Of a stretch of DNA of 64,000 nucleotides, positions 54,256 through 62,942 are shown piece after piece (position 1 is the first letter of the stretch; each line of letters starts with the position of its first letter). The stretch is from Planctomycetota bacterium (GTDB taxonomy: Bacteria; Planctomycetota; Phycisphaerae; Sedimentisphaerales; Anaerobacaceae): positions 1-64,000 of the forward strand of contig VRUK01000005.1 of the NCBI GenBank assembly GCA_019456195.1. Reading direction: 5' to 3'. Made by a program: the position numbers and the translations under genes. A model generated the notes under the pieces. That model saw nothing but the letters and a program-made list of their open reading frames with translations. It had not been told where the DNA came from and made no database searches.

Positions 54256-55113
54256 TTAAAAGTTGTTATTGAGGTATTCCGGCCTGCCGTCGTCACTATC
54301 GTAGATTGTCTTATCTTCCGTTTCCGTCTCAGCATCAATCCTGACTCGCTCGATATGCTCGGCCCTTTTCGTATTACTGTCAACCGTCGCCAGGATCGCG
54401 CTTATTTTCACATCACCCGTCGCTATTTCAAACGGAAACGGCATCTGCGTCCTGAACGACTTCAAAACATTCTCAACACTCCGTCCAAGCACCGAATCAT
54501 GCGCCCCCGTCATCCCGATATCAGTAATATACGCGGTCCCTTTGGAAAGAATTTTCTCATCGGCGGTCACGACGTGGGTATGGGTCCCGAAACACAGGCT
54601 CGCCCTGCCGTCCAGATGATAGCCCATAGCGATTTTTTCACTCGTCGCCTCAGCATGAAAATCAACGACTATAATATCCGCCTCCTGCTTGAGCTGCGGC
54701 AGAATCCTGTCAATAGCATTATAAGGGCAGTCGGCCCCCTTCATATAAAGCCGCCCTATCAAAGCAACCACAGCCACCGTCGGCCCCTTGGCAGTCTTAT
54801 AAAGTGCAACCCCCCTTCCGGCCGCAAGCTGGGAAAGATTCGCCGGCCGAACAATATTATCGCATGTTTCGAGGGTGTGGATTATCTCTCTTTTACGGTA
54901 AGTATGGTCGCCTAACGTAATTAGATTTACACCGTACCGCAGCAGCTTATTATAGATTTGCGACGTCAGCCCCGACCCCCCCGCCGCGTTCTCGGCATTG
55001 GCTATTACGCAGTCAACATCCCTCTCTCTAACAAATGCCTTCAGCCGGTCGGCAACGATACGCCTGCCCGGCCTGCCTACTATATCACCGATACAAAGAA
55101 TGTTTACTTTCAT
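54256..55113 (-). CDS. ymdB: YmdB-family metallophosphoesterase (cyclic nucleotide phosphodiesterase)
   Basis: 285 residues, normal. Seen: NILCIGDIVGRPGR (metal-binding Asp), ANAENAAGGSGLT near residue 38, INLITLGDHTYRKREI-like block near residue 65, VDFHAEATSEKIAMG near residue 150, and CFGTHTHVVTADEKIL near residue 175. The family hydrolyses 2',3'-cyclic nucleotides and affects RNA turnover and biofilm genes in Bacillus. Starts 6 bases after rny, the same pairing as in Bacillus. Confidence 0.92.
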   Translation of the reverse strand: MKVNILCIGDIVGRPGRRIVADRLKAFVRERDVDCVIANAENAAGGSGLTSQIYNKLLRYGVNLITLGDHTYRKREIIHTLETCDNIVRPANLSQLAAGRGVALYKTAKGPTVAVVALIGRLYMKGADCPYNAIDRILPQLKQEADIIVVDFHAEATSEKIAMGYHLDGRASLCFGTHTHVVTADEKILSKGTAYITDIGMTGAHDSVLGRSVENVLKSFRTQMPFPFEIATGDVKISAILATVDSNTKRAEHIERVRIDAETETEDKTIYDSDDGRPEYLNNNF

Positions 55114-55119
55114 AATACG

Positions 55120-56703
55120 TTACTTTGCGTATTCCACGCAGCGAACCTCACGCAGCAGCGTCACCTGAATTTCGCCGGGATAGGTCATCTCATCTTCGAC
55201 CTTTTTGGCAATATCTCGTGCAACTTTCATAGCAGCCTCGTCGTCCACCTGCTCGGCGTTAACGATAACACGGATTTCCCTGCCCGCCTGGATTGCGTAA
55301 GCGTTCTCAACACCCTTAAAGCTCGCGGCTATCTCTTCGAGTTTCTCCAGCCGTTTAATATATCTTTCGAGCGTTTCTCTTCTGGCCCCCGGACGCGAAG
55401 CACTAACAGCATCAGAAGCCGCAACAAGCGGAGTATAAGGATTATCCGCCGGAATATCCCCGTGATGCCCCAGCACCGCATTCAGTACAATAGGCGATTC
55501 ATTAAACCGCTTGAGATAATTTGCCCCGATAACCGGATGGCTTCCCTCAACCTCATGGTCGATAGCCTTACCGATATCGTGCAATAAACCCGCCCGCCTT
55601 GCTATCGTGCCGTCCAGTCCGAGCTCTTCCGCCATCACCTGTGAAAGAAATGCAACTTCAACGCTGTGGCGAAGAACGTTCTGGCCATAGCTTGTCCTGT
55701 AGCTCAGCGCCCCTATCAAACTAAGCACCTTATTGTTCAAACCTCTTACGTTTGTCTCTACCGCAGCATCCTTACCAATCTGCAGGAGCTTGTTGTTGAC
55801 ATCTTTTTTAGTTTGTGCAACCAACTCCTCAATCCGTGACGGATGGATCCTGCCATCTTGGATCAACCGTTCCATCGAAAGCCGGGCTACCTCACGTCGA
55901 ACGGGGCTAAAACCGCTGACGACAATCATTCCCGGCGTGTCATCGACAATGACGTCAACGCCCGTAGCTTTTTCAAAGGCACGAATATTGCGGCCCTCCC
56001 TGCCGATAATCCTGCCTTTCATATCGTCGTTGGGAATCTCAACTGTCGAGACAGTAACCTCGCAGGTCTGCTCAGCCGCATAGCGCTGAATGGCGGAACT
56101 GATTACCTCGCGGCTTTTTTCGTTGGCGGTTTCGACAGCTTCCTCGACCTTTCGCTGAATTAAAGCCGACATTTCATGCTCGCATTCGTCTTCGAGGCGT
56201 TTTAAGAGCAGATTCTTGGCCTCCGCAATGTCCATCGCGGTGATTTTGAGCAGTTGATTCTTCTGCTGAGCCAGGAGAACGGAAAGCTGTTTTTCCTTGA
56301 GGTTGATATTGTGCAGCCTTCTATCGCTATCCTGCTGCTGCTTTTTCAGCGTTTTGTCCCGCTGCTGGTTCATCTCCGTCTGCCGCTCAACCGTATCCTC
56401 ACGCTTGGTCAGTCTCATTTCCGTATCGTGCAGCTCGGCACGAGCTTTGCTGGCCTCATTTGTAAATTCCTCTTTTTTCTTGATGGCCTCTGTGGCGGCA
56501 TCTATCCGAGCGGATTTAAGTATGTTCTCGGCCTCCCTTTCGGCGCCGTCAAGCTGCCGCTGGATGTCATGCTCGAATGTCTTGGACTTCGTCCGGGCAA
56601 TCATCTGGTAAACAATGGCGACCAGAGCACCACCCAAAAGAAGGCCAATAACAAGCGAGGCGAGCACTGATAATGTCCCGCCCAATTGCATTAGTATATT
56701 CAT
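55120..56703 (-). CDS. rny: Ribonuclease Y
   Basis: Endonuclease that starts mRNA decay at the membrane. 527 residues from ATG 56703, with AAGGTGG upstream; a GTG three codons earlier is also open. Seen: an N-terminal span (LASLVIGLLLGGALVAIVYQM), a long charged coiled coil to about residue 200, a KH domain (KGRIIGREGRNIRAFEKATG), and an HD domain (RRAGLLHDIGKAIDHEVEGSHP). Co-transcribed with ymdB. Confidence 0.95.
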   Translation of the reverse strand: MNILMQLGGTLSVLASLVIGLLLGGALVAIVYQMIARTKSKTFEHDIQRQLDGAEREAENILKSARIDAATEAIKKKEEFTNEASKARAELHDTEMRLTKREDTVERQTEMNQQRDKTLKKQQQDSDRRLHNINLKEKQLSVLLAQQKNQLLKITAMDIAEAKNLLLKRLEDECEHEMSALIQRKVEEAVETANEKSREVISSAIQRYAAEQTCEVTVSTVEIPNDDMKGRIIGREGRNIRAFEKATGVDVIVDDTPGMIVVSGFSPVRREVARLSMERLIQDGRIHPSRIEELVAQTKKDVNNKLLQIGKDAAVETNVRGLNNKVLSLIGALSYRTSYGQNVLRHSVEVAFLSQVMAEELGLDGTIARRAGLLHDIGKAIDHEVEGSHPVIGANYLKRFNESPIVLNAVLGHHGDIPADNPYTPLVAASDAVSASRPGARRETLERYIKRLEKLEEIAASFKGVENAYAIQAGREIRVIVNAEQVDDEAAMKVARDIAKKVEDEMTYPGEIQVTLLREVRCVEYAK

Positions 56704-57088
56704 AATCTCCACCTTTCTCTTGCACTTTTCATAGAGTTACAAAACAAAGTCTCAAAGGGTAAATTGCGGGCATCAGGGCGGGAAAGCCACAAAGAAATGT
56801 CTGTGAATTACGAAATCCTTTTGTCAGAGCGCAATATCAGCTACCAAATGCCAAAATATCTCCAAATTGATGCACCTGGTTCAATAATAGAAGGTTTTTG
56901 CTTATTAAATTGGCTGATTTTATACTCAATACCAACACTCCCTCGAAGGTACTCGATCGCTTATTAAAGCAGATTTCGTTTCACTTTAATTTTACTTTAT
57001 AACGCCGTATCGAAGTCGTCGAATCAGTTTTTCGCTTGTCTGTCTGTAACAGGCGCTAAAAGTTTCTTTGTTAACTTAACCACCTTTT

Positions 57089-57116
57089 AAGAAAGGCTTA
57101 CGAGCTTTCTTTTTTT
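57089..57116 (+). terminator. Orphan intrinsic terminator with no upstream gene
   Basis: AAGAAAG (57089-57095), a bulged G, CT, loop TACG, AG and CTTTCTT (105-111) make a 9-bp stem with T6 after it. On the plus strand no gene precedes it in the 56713-57088 gap, so it may end a small RNA. A weak reading frame at 56764-56967 is not convincing. The rest of 57117-57515 is AT-rich with a loose direct repeat (GATTATTGATTA...GAAGGAAA at about 57293 and 57458). Confidence 0.5.
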
Positions 57117-57515
57117 GTCCCTTTACATAGTAGTAATCGTCTTGTTTTCAAGCGGGACTACCCACAATCTTGTTCGTCATAAGTTGCTTATTACTTTATG
57201 TTAAAGCACTTTTCCCGGCCGGTCAAGGGAAATAATCACGAATTATCTAAATTGTCAGCCTCGAAATAGCCTTTCTAAATTATAAATGATGACTGATTAT
57301 TGATTATTTTGAAGGAAATTAGCGTTTTTTTGGTGTTTTTGGTCGTTTTATCTGAAAAATTCGCACTTTTTGACCAAAACCTAACAAAGCTACCCTAAGA
57401 AGTTGATTTTTCTTATTCTCCCCGATTCTATGGCCGCTGCGAGGCGAGACGTGCAAATGATTATTGATTAAGGATAATTGATAATTTCGAAGGAAAATGA
57501 GCTTTTTGGGCTTTT

Positions 57516-57926
57516 TTAAGAGGTGAGAAATTTATGGAGGTTTTCGGTTAATTTTTCGATATGACGGGTCTGGCATTCCCAGACTATAAGGACTTTCCAT
57601 CTATTTTTTCGCAGTTTACGCAGATTTCTTTTGTCTCTGTCAACATTACCTTCCCGTTTTGTCTGCCAGAATTTAGCATTGGTCGCAGGCTTGACCTTAC
57701 CATAACGGCATTTGTGCATATGCCAGAAACAGCCGTGAACAAATATGATTTTATGATGTCTGGCCAGAACCATATCAGGGTTGCCCGGCAGGTCTTTACG
57801 ATGAAGGGTATAACGATATCCCATTCGATGAACTATTGAGCGGACAAAAATTTCAGGGCGGGTATTCTTGTTACGAATATGAGACATATTGAACGAACGT
57901 TGTTCTTTCGTTAAGAAATCAACCAT
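57516..57926 (-). CDS. vsr: Very short patch repair endonuclease (Vsr)
   Basis: 136 residues, typical. Seen: FLTKEQRSFNMSHIRNKNTRPE, GYRYTLHRKDLPGNPDMVLARH with the catalytic Asp region, IIFVHGCFWHMHKC and KFWQTKREGNVDRD, and VLIVWECQ at the end. Vsr nicks T:G mismatches that arise from deamination of 5-methylcytosine and is nearly always beside a C5-cytosine methyltransferase; none is present here. Confidence 0.9.
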   Translation of the reverse strand: MVDFLTKEQRSFNMSHIRNKNTRPEIFVRSIVHRMGYRYTLHRKDLPGNPDMVLARHHKIIFVHGCFWHMHKCRYGKVKPATNAKFWQTKREGNVDRDKRNLRKLRKNRWKVLIVWECQTRHIEKLTENLHKFLTS

Positions 57927-58113
57927 TTAAGATTTTGAAAGGCTTGTGCATCAAGCACCTTAAATTGTTCGGCGGGAATCCTGACTGTGGCGATTATTGA
58001 AGCAAATGTTGTACCGGAGAATTAGAAAGCTGCTTGCAAGAATTGACAAATTGACTGACAATAGGATAAATTCAAGGCGCGTTATAATATTCTACATTTG
58101 GAGTGGCGAGAAG

Positions 58114-58887
58114 ATGCAAAATAAAAGAATAAACTGGACACGAAATGAACTGATAGTTGCTTTTAATTTATACTGTAGAATGGCATTTGGTCGTATTCAC
58201 AAGTCAAATCCAGAAATCATCAGAATATCAAAAAAAATAAAAAGAACGCCAAGTGCAGTGGCTATGAAGATGGTTAATTTTGCCAGCCTGGACCCTGTTC
58301 ATCAAAATAGAGATGTAAAAGGATTAAAACACGGCAGTAAGAAGGACAAACAAATATGGGATGAGTTTCATAAGGATTGGGAGAGGCTTGCTTTCGAAAG
58401 TCAACAAGTGTCAGGAAAATTAATTGAAGAAGATGGCACAGAGTATACCGATGAAATAGTATTGCGTGATTCAGATATACCAACCGAAGCCCAAAGAACC
58501 ACACGTGTCAGATTGGTACAAAGGTTTTTTCGCGAAACTGTTTTATCCAGTTATAATTTCTCGTGCACAGTATGTAAGCTTAATTTACCTGCAATGCTGA
58601 ATGCAAGTCATATTATTCCGTGGTCAGTCGACAAGATTCGGCGGGCAGACCCAACCAATGGTTTAGCTTTTTGTGTGTTTCATGACAGAGCTTTCGATAG
58701 AGGACTTATGACTATTAATAAGAACTTTCGAGTTGTATTGTCTCAAGAGGTAAAAGTAATGAATGTTCCCAAATTGCACAGAGTGGGCTTTTTGGAAATC
58801 GAAGGCATAAGTATCATACTTCCCGACAAATTTATGCCTGATCAAATTGCTCTTACTTATCACAGGGAAAAAGTTTTCTTGCAGTAG
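58114..58887 (+). CDS. HNH endonuclease, restriction-type
   Basis: About 257 residues from ATG 58114 (GGAG upstream); an upstream ATG at 57997 is open but weakly supported. N-terminal INWTRNELIVAFNLYCRMAFGRIHKSNPEI and IKRTPSAVAMKMVNFASLDP, a pairing typical of a large HNH restriction family, then the HNH core FSCTVCKLNLPAML, SHIIPWSVDKIRRADPTNGLAFCVFHDRAFD. Probably cleaves DNA, possibly modified DNA. The opposite-strand Vsr gene lies next to it. Confidence 0.82.
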   Translation: MQNKRINWTRNELIVAFNLYCRMAFGRIHKSNPEIIRISKKIKRTPSAVAMKMVNFASLDPVHQNRDVKGLKHGSKKDKQIWDEFHKDWERLAFESQQVSGKLIEEDGTEYTDEIVLRDSDIPTEAQRTTRVRLVQRFFRETVLSSYNFSCTVCKLNLPAMLNASHIIPWSVDKIRRADPTNGLAFCVFHDRAFDRGLMTINKNFRVVLSQEVKVMNVPKLHRVGFLEIEGISIILPDKFMPDQIALTYHREKVFLQ

Positions 58888-58903
58888 TTTCCGGAGAAAG
58901 ATA

Positions 58904-59137
58904 ATGGACAAGAATATCACATTAAACTTACCGTCGCTTATGATTGGTCAGGTTTTGGATGCACTTTACATGCGTCTTGAAACTTGGGAATATACGGAGG
59001 AATATTTAAATAAAGGGCATGTTCACGAACCTTACTTAATTGAGGAATGTTCAAACCCAGACGAGGCCCATCAAATTGCGGATTACTATAAGGAAATAAT
59101 AGAGTCAATTGAGAAGCAAGCTGATTGTCCCACATGA
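58904..59137 (+). CDS. Small protein downstream of the HNH endonuclease
   Basis: 77 residues from ATG 58904 with GGAG upstream, 16 bases after the HNH gene. Sequence DKNITLNLPSLMIGQVLDALYMRLETWEYTEEYL, acidic and helical. It may be an accessory or inhibitor of the endonuclease. Not recognised. Confidence 0.55.
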   Translation: MDKNITLNLPSLMIGQVLDALYMRLETWEYTEEYLNKGHVHEPYLIEECSNPDEAHQIADYYKEIIESIEKQADCPT

Positions 59138-59151
59138 CTTAAACCTATTAT

Positions 59152-59370
59152 TTAACGATGCCTTGGAAAGAAAATTACTCTTTTATTGTGGTTATCAAAA
59201 GCCACACTTGAATCTGTGTTTGCTGACATTGGCAAAAACTCATTCCCTTCCTCGTCACATGATAACCATACTTCCGATTCTTCTCCAATCTCAGATACCA
59301 ATTTAGAAATTAACAATCTTAGAGTACCCAATTTCATATAACATGATTTATTGTCTTTTATGTTTTGCAT
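59152..59370 (-). CDS. Small acidic protein
   Basis: 72 residues from ATG 59370 with AAGGA 8 bases upstream; overlaps the XRE gene end by 23 bases. Contains LRLLISKLVSEIGEESEVWLSCDEEGNEFLPMS, matching a common small-protein pattern (leading helix, then S-x-D-E-E-G-N-x-F-x-P) of unknown function. Expressed with the XRE regulator. Confidence 0.55.
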   Translation of the reverse strand: MQNIKDNKSCYMKLGTLRLLISKLVSEIGEESEVWLSCDEEGNEFLPMSANTDSSVAFDNHNKRVIFFPRHR

Positions 59371-59527
59371 GTAATTTTTTCCTTCTTCCATTTTCAACTG
59401 AGTTGATGTATGTTCTGTCAAGGCCCGACTTTAAGGCGAGAGATTCCTGTGTGTGATTTTGTTTTTCACGAAGCTCTCTTATCCGGTCGCCTACGTTTTG
59501 CTGAATCTGAGGGTATCCTTTTACCAT
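59348..59527 (-). CDS. XRE-family helix-turn-helix regulator, C-terminally short
   Basis: 59 residues from M at 59527. The Cro/C1-type helix-turn-helix NVGDRIRELREKQNHTQESLALKSGLDRTYINSVENGRR is complete, but the usual following helix (N-I-S-L...I-A-K-A-L) is replaced by KKLHAKHKRQ. Short C-proteins of this type control restriction genes. The end may be frameshifted. Confidence 0.6.
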   Translation of the reverse strand: MVKGYPQIQQNVGDRIRELREKQNHTQESLALKSGLDRTYINSVENGRRKKLHAKHKRQ

Positions 59528-59801
59528 TTCAAAACACCAAATCCTTTCTTGTTGAACAAAAAAGCATGATATTGACAATGGGTCAACGGACTATGAGTCA
59601 CGTATGTAATTTATGTAGGAAAAATCAAGACCGCGTATCTGTCGTTTTGCCTCACAAAATGATTTTGTTGCATAAATGGCAGATTTGGGTAAAAATATTT
59701 ATATTATGCTGGACGGCTGGGTTAATTAATCGATAAGAAATTCCGATATTATAAGAAGACTCACTATAGATTTTTTGGCAGTATGTGAGAAGGTTAGGAA
59801 A

Positions 59802-60164
59802 ATGTCAATCACAGTTGAAGAAATGAAGAGTGCCAGAGAGGCCGTATCTCAGGTAAGATTGCAGGTTAGTCCTGAAGAAGCACTTAGGTATATGCAGGGG
59901 ATACCTCACAAAGGTTTTTTGAAGTCACGGAGAAGCAGCTGGCGTGTTAACGAAAACGGCCATGCAACAATGCAGAGTATATGCTGGCTTTTCTGTTGGG
60001 CAACAACGGGAAACAACCCTAAAAACAAAAAAACCGCTGAGTCATGCAGCTCAGTCTTCGGCAAGATATTCGACCATTCATACGAGTGGTTTGCTCTAAA
60101 GGTCCCACACGAATTGGCAAAGAAATGGCGTTACGCGAAGCCCAAAAGTCTAATTGATTTTTGA
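59802..60164 (+). CDS. Hypothetical protein in the restriction-like island
   Basis: About 120 residues from ATG 59802 (an earlier start at 59775 is open). Helical N-terminus SITVEEMKSAREAVSQVRLQVSPEEALRYM, then SSWRVNENGHATMQSICWLFCWATTG. No motif recognised. Expressed opposite to the AP2-HNH gene. Confidence 0.45.
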   Translation: MSITVEEMKSAREAVSQVRLQVSPEEALRYMQGIPHKGFLKSRRSSWRVNENGHATMQSICWLFCWATTGNNPKNKKTAESCSSVFGKIFDHSYEWFALKVPHELAKKWRYAKPKSLIDF

Positions 60165-60262
60165 TCAGAATGTTTGTTTCTTATAAGGAACTCACCAAAC
60201 CTTTCAATTTATTATTTACTATTGCATTTCTTTTTGGCAATTTGGGGGCCCTTTGGCTCCGC

Positions 60263-60811
60263 TCAGGATTTAAAATTCAGGACGGCAAACTCCTTATGAT
60301 ACTTCCTGGCTGCGGTATCATAGGCCTTCGCGGCATGGGTTTCATCGTTGTAGTATCCGATGATTTTGTGTTTTCCGTTAATTCTTATCTGTGCCTGCCA
60401 TTTGTTTATTCGTTTTTCTAAAGTTACGCCGCGGTATTTGGAGTGGGCGCCCTTTTTCTTGATGTATGGTTTGTTGATATTGTTCTGGGATTTTGTGGCA
60501 GGTCTTAGGTTGGCTTTGCGATTGTCGAGGCCGTTATGGTTGATATGGTCAACGACGAGGGGATAAGGCGGAGTTATTATTTCGCGGTGCATTTTAATGG
60601 TGCTTTTTTTCTTGTTTACGCGGTCCCAGACAGAACGAGATGCATAAAAGGTATTTGAGCCTTTGCTGGCCTGCCATTTGTGTTTGTTCAGTCGCTCGTA
60701 ATGTTCGGGGTCCACTATGGTGTATTTGCCCCTTGTGAGCGGAATGCGGCGAAAAGAGTGGCCGTAGCGGATGCGGCGATATAACAGTACCACGGCCACG
60801 AAAGGCTTCAC
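60263..60811 (-). CDS. AP2-type DNA-binding HNH homing endonuclease
   Basis: 182 residues. RRIPLTRGKYTIVDPEHYERLNKHKW leader; the HNH part PLVVDHINHNGLDNRKANLRPATKSQNN near residues 85-112 with the conserved D-H-I-N-H and N-R-x-N-L-R; then an AP2 domain SKYRGVTLEKRINKWQAQIRINGKHKIIGYYNDETHAAKAYD near 123-165. Members are mobile endonucleases, common in planctomycetes. No intron or intein boundary is seen. Confidence 0.85.
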   Translation of the reverse strand: MKPFVAVVLLYRRIRYGHSFRRIPLTRGKYTIVDPEHYERLNKHKWQASKGSNTFYASRSVWDRVNKKKSTIKMHREIITPPYPLVVDHINHNGLDNRKANLRPATKSQNNINKPYIKKKGAHSKYRGVTLEKRINKWQAQIRINGKHKIIGYYNDETHAAKAYDTAARKYHKEFAVLNFKS

Positions 60812-61044
60812 AAGCCGGTCAGGAATCGAGATGGTGAAGGTGAACTTGATTATCTCGCTCCGCTTAAAATTAGAGAATTAGAGATTAGAGAATACCTATG
60901 GCACAAGTTTGTTAATTGGTTGTTGATTTGGCCTTCTTTTGGCCGGAGAGGGGAAAAAAACAGTCCCTCTATACTTGGCTGAGTGTGCAGAAATGGCACG
61001 AAAAAAGAGGGATTTTGTGAAGAGTAAATCAGTCTAAGTGCTTA

Positions 61045-61116
61045 TGAGGAAAAGAATAATAAAATATTTGAAAATTCTGATTTTTGTTTTTAACAGTGAG
61101 CGTTTTTGACCGAAAA
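61045..61116 (+). repeat. Inverted copy of the 18.7 kb repeat
   Basis: The 22 bases at 61095-61116 are the exact reverse complement of 18692-18713 (core GAGCGTTTTTGACC), and the AT-rich flank at 61055-61094 (AAAATATTT...TTTTTGTTTTT) also matches. The remaining 60812-61237 gap contains no gene. Confidence 0.65.
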
Positions 61117-61237
61117 CACCCTTAAAAGGGTGGTAAATTCCGCGTGTAAATCATCAAAAACAATCGTAAAGGTTCTGACCCACGCAAAAACAGTAATTGT
61201 ATCGAGAGAATGACATTTTGGGTTGAGAGGTGGGAAA

Positions 61238-62029
61238 TTAGGCGTTTATTATTTCGATGTTTTCCATGGAGCCGAGGCGGCCGTGGGATAATGTGAGGTA
61301 TGGCATTTTTTTCGGGTCGTGGCCGAGGAGCGTGCTGCCGAGGGTATCGACAGCAACGGGGTCGAAGGCGGCCAGGATAAGGCCGATTTTCTTGTTCCGG
61401 CCGGAAAGGTGCATTCCTTCGAGGGCGACTGAGGCATCGACGACGGACAGGTCCGGCTTTTTGTATGAACATACATCTACAACGGACTTATCTGTGGAGG
61501 GGCTGTGCAGTTTGGATTTGTTCCAGGAGCCTGCATAGAACTTTGCTGAGGCGATGCCAAACATATTTTTCATTGCGATTGTGGTTTTGGTGAAGCTGTG
61601 GTCTTTAAGGACGGGCAGTGAAATTATGAAGGCGTATTGGGCGATTTTGGGCATATGAAATTCTTTTAACTGGTGGGCATTATCATTTTTGAGGGTGATT
61701 GTTTCGGCATCGTTGAGGTCAATTAGCTCAATATCGTACTTTTCGGCGAGGTCGGTGTATCCGAGCGTTTTGAAAACCTGGGGAGTTTTTCCGCTTCCGC
61801 AGCCGTCAGCTATCACGATTTCTGCCTTTGTGCGGGCTTTGCAGTAGTTATAGAGGGCTTCGGCGGCATAGACGCTGGTTGTAACAGGCGGCGGAGAGGA
61901 ATTTGTGAGGTTCGGCTTAATAATAATCAGGCCCTGCTGGGGCAGCGTGGCCGGGGCGTTAATGAGGTCCAATGCCTGGCTTACACTGGTGTGGTAATCG
62001 GTAAATTTTACTTTCGCAACGAGGCTCAT
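61238..62029 (-). CDS. DUF362 domain protein
   Basis: About 263 residues from M at 62029. Pattern of DUF362: LIIIKPNLTNSSPPPVTTSV near residue 37, IVIADGCGSGKTPQVFKTLGY near residue 75, FIISLPVLKDHSFTKTTIAMKNMFG near residue 137, and DPVAVDTLGSTLLGHDPKKM near the end. Lacks the ferredoxin part found in some relatives. Function of the family is unclear. Confidence 0.82.
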   Translation of the reverse strand: MSLVAKVKFTDYHTSVSQALDLINAPATLPQQGLIIIKPNLTNSSPPPVTTSVYAAEALYNYCKARTKAEIVIADGCGSGKTPQVFKTLGYTDLAEKYDIELIDLNDAETITLKNDNAHQLKEFHMPKIAQYAFIISLPVLKDHSFTKTTIAMKNMFGIASAKFYAGSWNKSKLHSPSTDKSVVDVCSYKKPDLSVVDASVALEGMHLSGRNKKIGLILAAFDPVAVDTLGSTLLGHDPKKMPYLTLSHGRLGSMENIEIINA

Positions 62030-62178
62030 AAAGTCCAAAACCTTATTTTATTAAAGACAATGAACAAAATAATCTTATCAAGGGTATTGACTGTCAAGAG
62101 ATTTCGGGTAAATTGATACGTTCTATGTAGAAAATCAGGTTCGGATGTACAATTTGAGTTGGTTTAGTGGAGACGAAG

Positions 62179-62910
62179 ATGATAGAAGTCAAAAAACTTC
62201 GGCGTAGTTTCGGTCCGGTTGTCGCTGTTGACGGTATATCGTTCAGTGTTGAAAAGGGTCAGGTTTTGGGTTTGCTCGGGCCTAACGGGGCGGGTAAAAG
62301 CACGGCGATGAGAATGCTGGCGTGTTTCCTTCGGCCTGACAGCGGGACGGCTACTATATGCGGGTATGATATTCATCAGAATCCCATCGAGATTAGAAAG
62401 TCGATTGGGTATTTGGCGGAGAATGTGCCGGCGTACAATGAGATGACGGTCGGGAGCTTCTTGGACTTTATTTGCGATGCCAGAGAGATTAAGGGCAATG
62501 CACGCAAGAAGGCACTCGATAAGGTTGTTCCGATATGCTCGATTGAGTCGGTATATCATCAGACGATTGAGACGCTCTCGAAAGGATATAAACGGCGTGT
62601 CGGACTGGCCCAGGCATTGATTCATGACCCTAGCGTGCTGATTCTTGACGAACCGACGGATGGGCTGGATCCCAATCAAAAACATGAGGTTAGAAAGCTC
62701 ATAAATAAAATGGCGAAAGATAAGTGTATTATTATCTCGACGCATATCCTCGAAGAAGTGGAGGCGGTTTGCTCGCGGACGATAATTATTGCCAAAGGCA
62801 AGATATTGGTGGATTCAACGCCTGAAGAGTTGAAGGAAAAATACCAGTGCAGCCTTGACGCTGTTTTTCGAAGGATTACCAAAAACGGCAAGCAGTTAAA
62901 TGATGAGTAG
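62179..62910 (+). CDS. gldA: ABC transporter ATPase, GldA-like
   Basis: 243 residues from ATG 62179 with GGAG upstream. Walker A GLLGPNGAGKSTAMRML, signature LSKGYKRRVGLAQAL, Walker B VLILDEPTDGLDP and the switch His in IIISTHILEEVE. Followed by an ABC-2 permease and a GldG-like gene, the GldAFG arrangement known from gliding Bacteroidetes, where it is used for export; here the substrate is unknown. Confidence 0.85.
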   Translation: MIEVKKLRRSFGPVVAVDGISFSVEKGQVLGLLGPNGAGKSTAMRMLACFLRPDSGTATICGYDIHQNPIEIRKSIGYLAENVPAYNEMTVGSFLDFICDAREIKGNARKKALDKVVPICSIESVYHQTIETLSKGYKRRVGLAQALIHDPSVLILDEPTDGLDPNQKHEVRKLINKMAKDKCIIISTHILEEVEAVCSRTIIIAKGKILVDSTPEELKEKYQCSLDAVFRRITKNGKQLNDE

Positions 62911-62942
62911 TTGATTAATAGATAAAAAACAGGAGTTCAATA

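Noticed and set aside
53869..54915. A 348-residue plus-strand reading frame
   Set aside because: It spans the repeat element and then continues antisense to ymdB, a certain gene, so it is not a real protein.
60161..60421. An 86-residue plus-strand hydrophobic frame
   Set aside because: Lies mostly antisense to the AP2-HNH gene and has no ribosome site.
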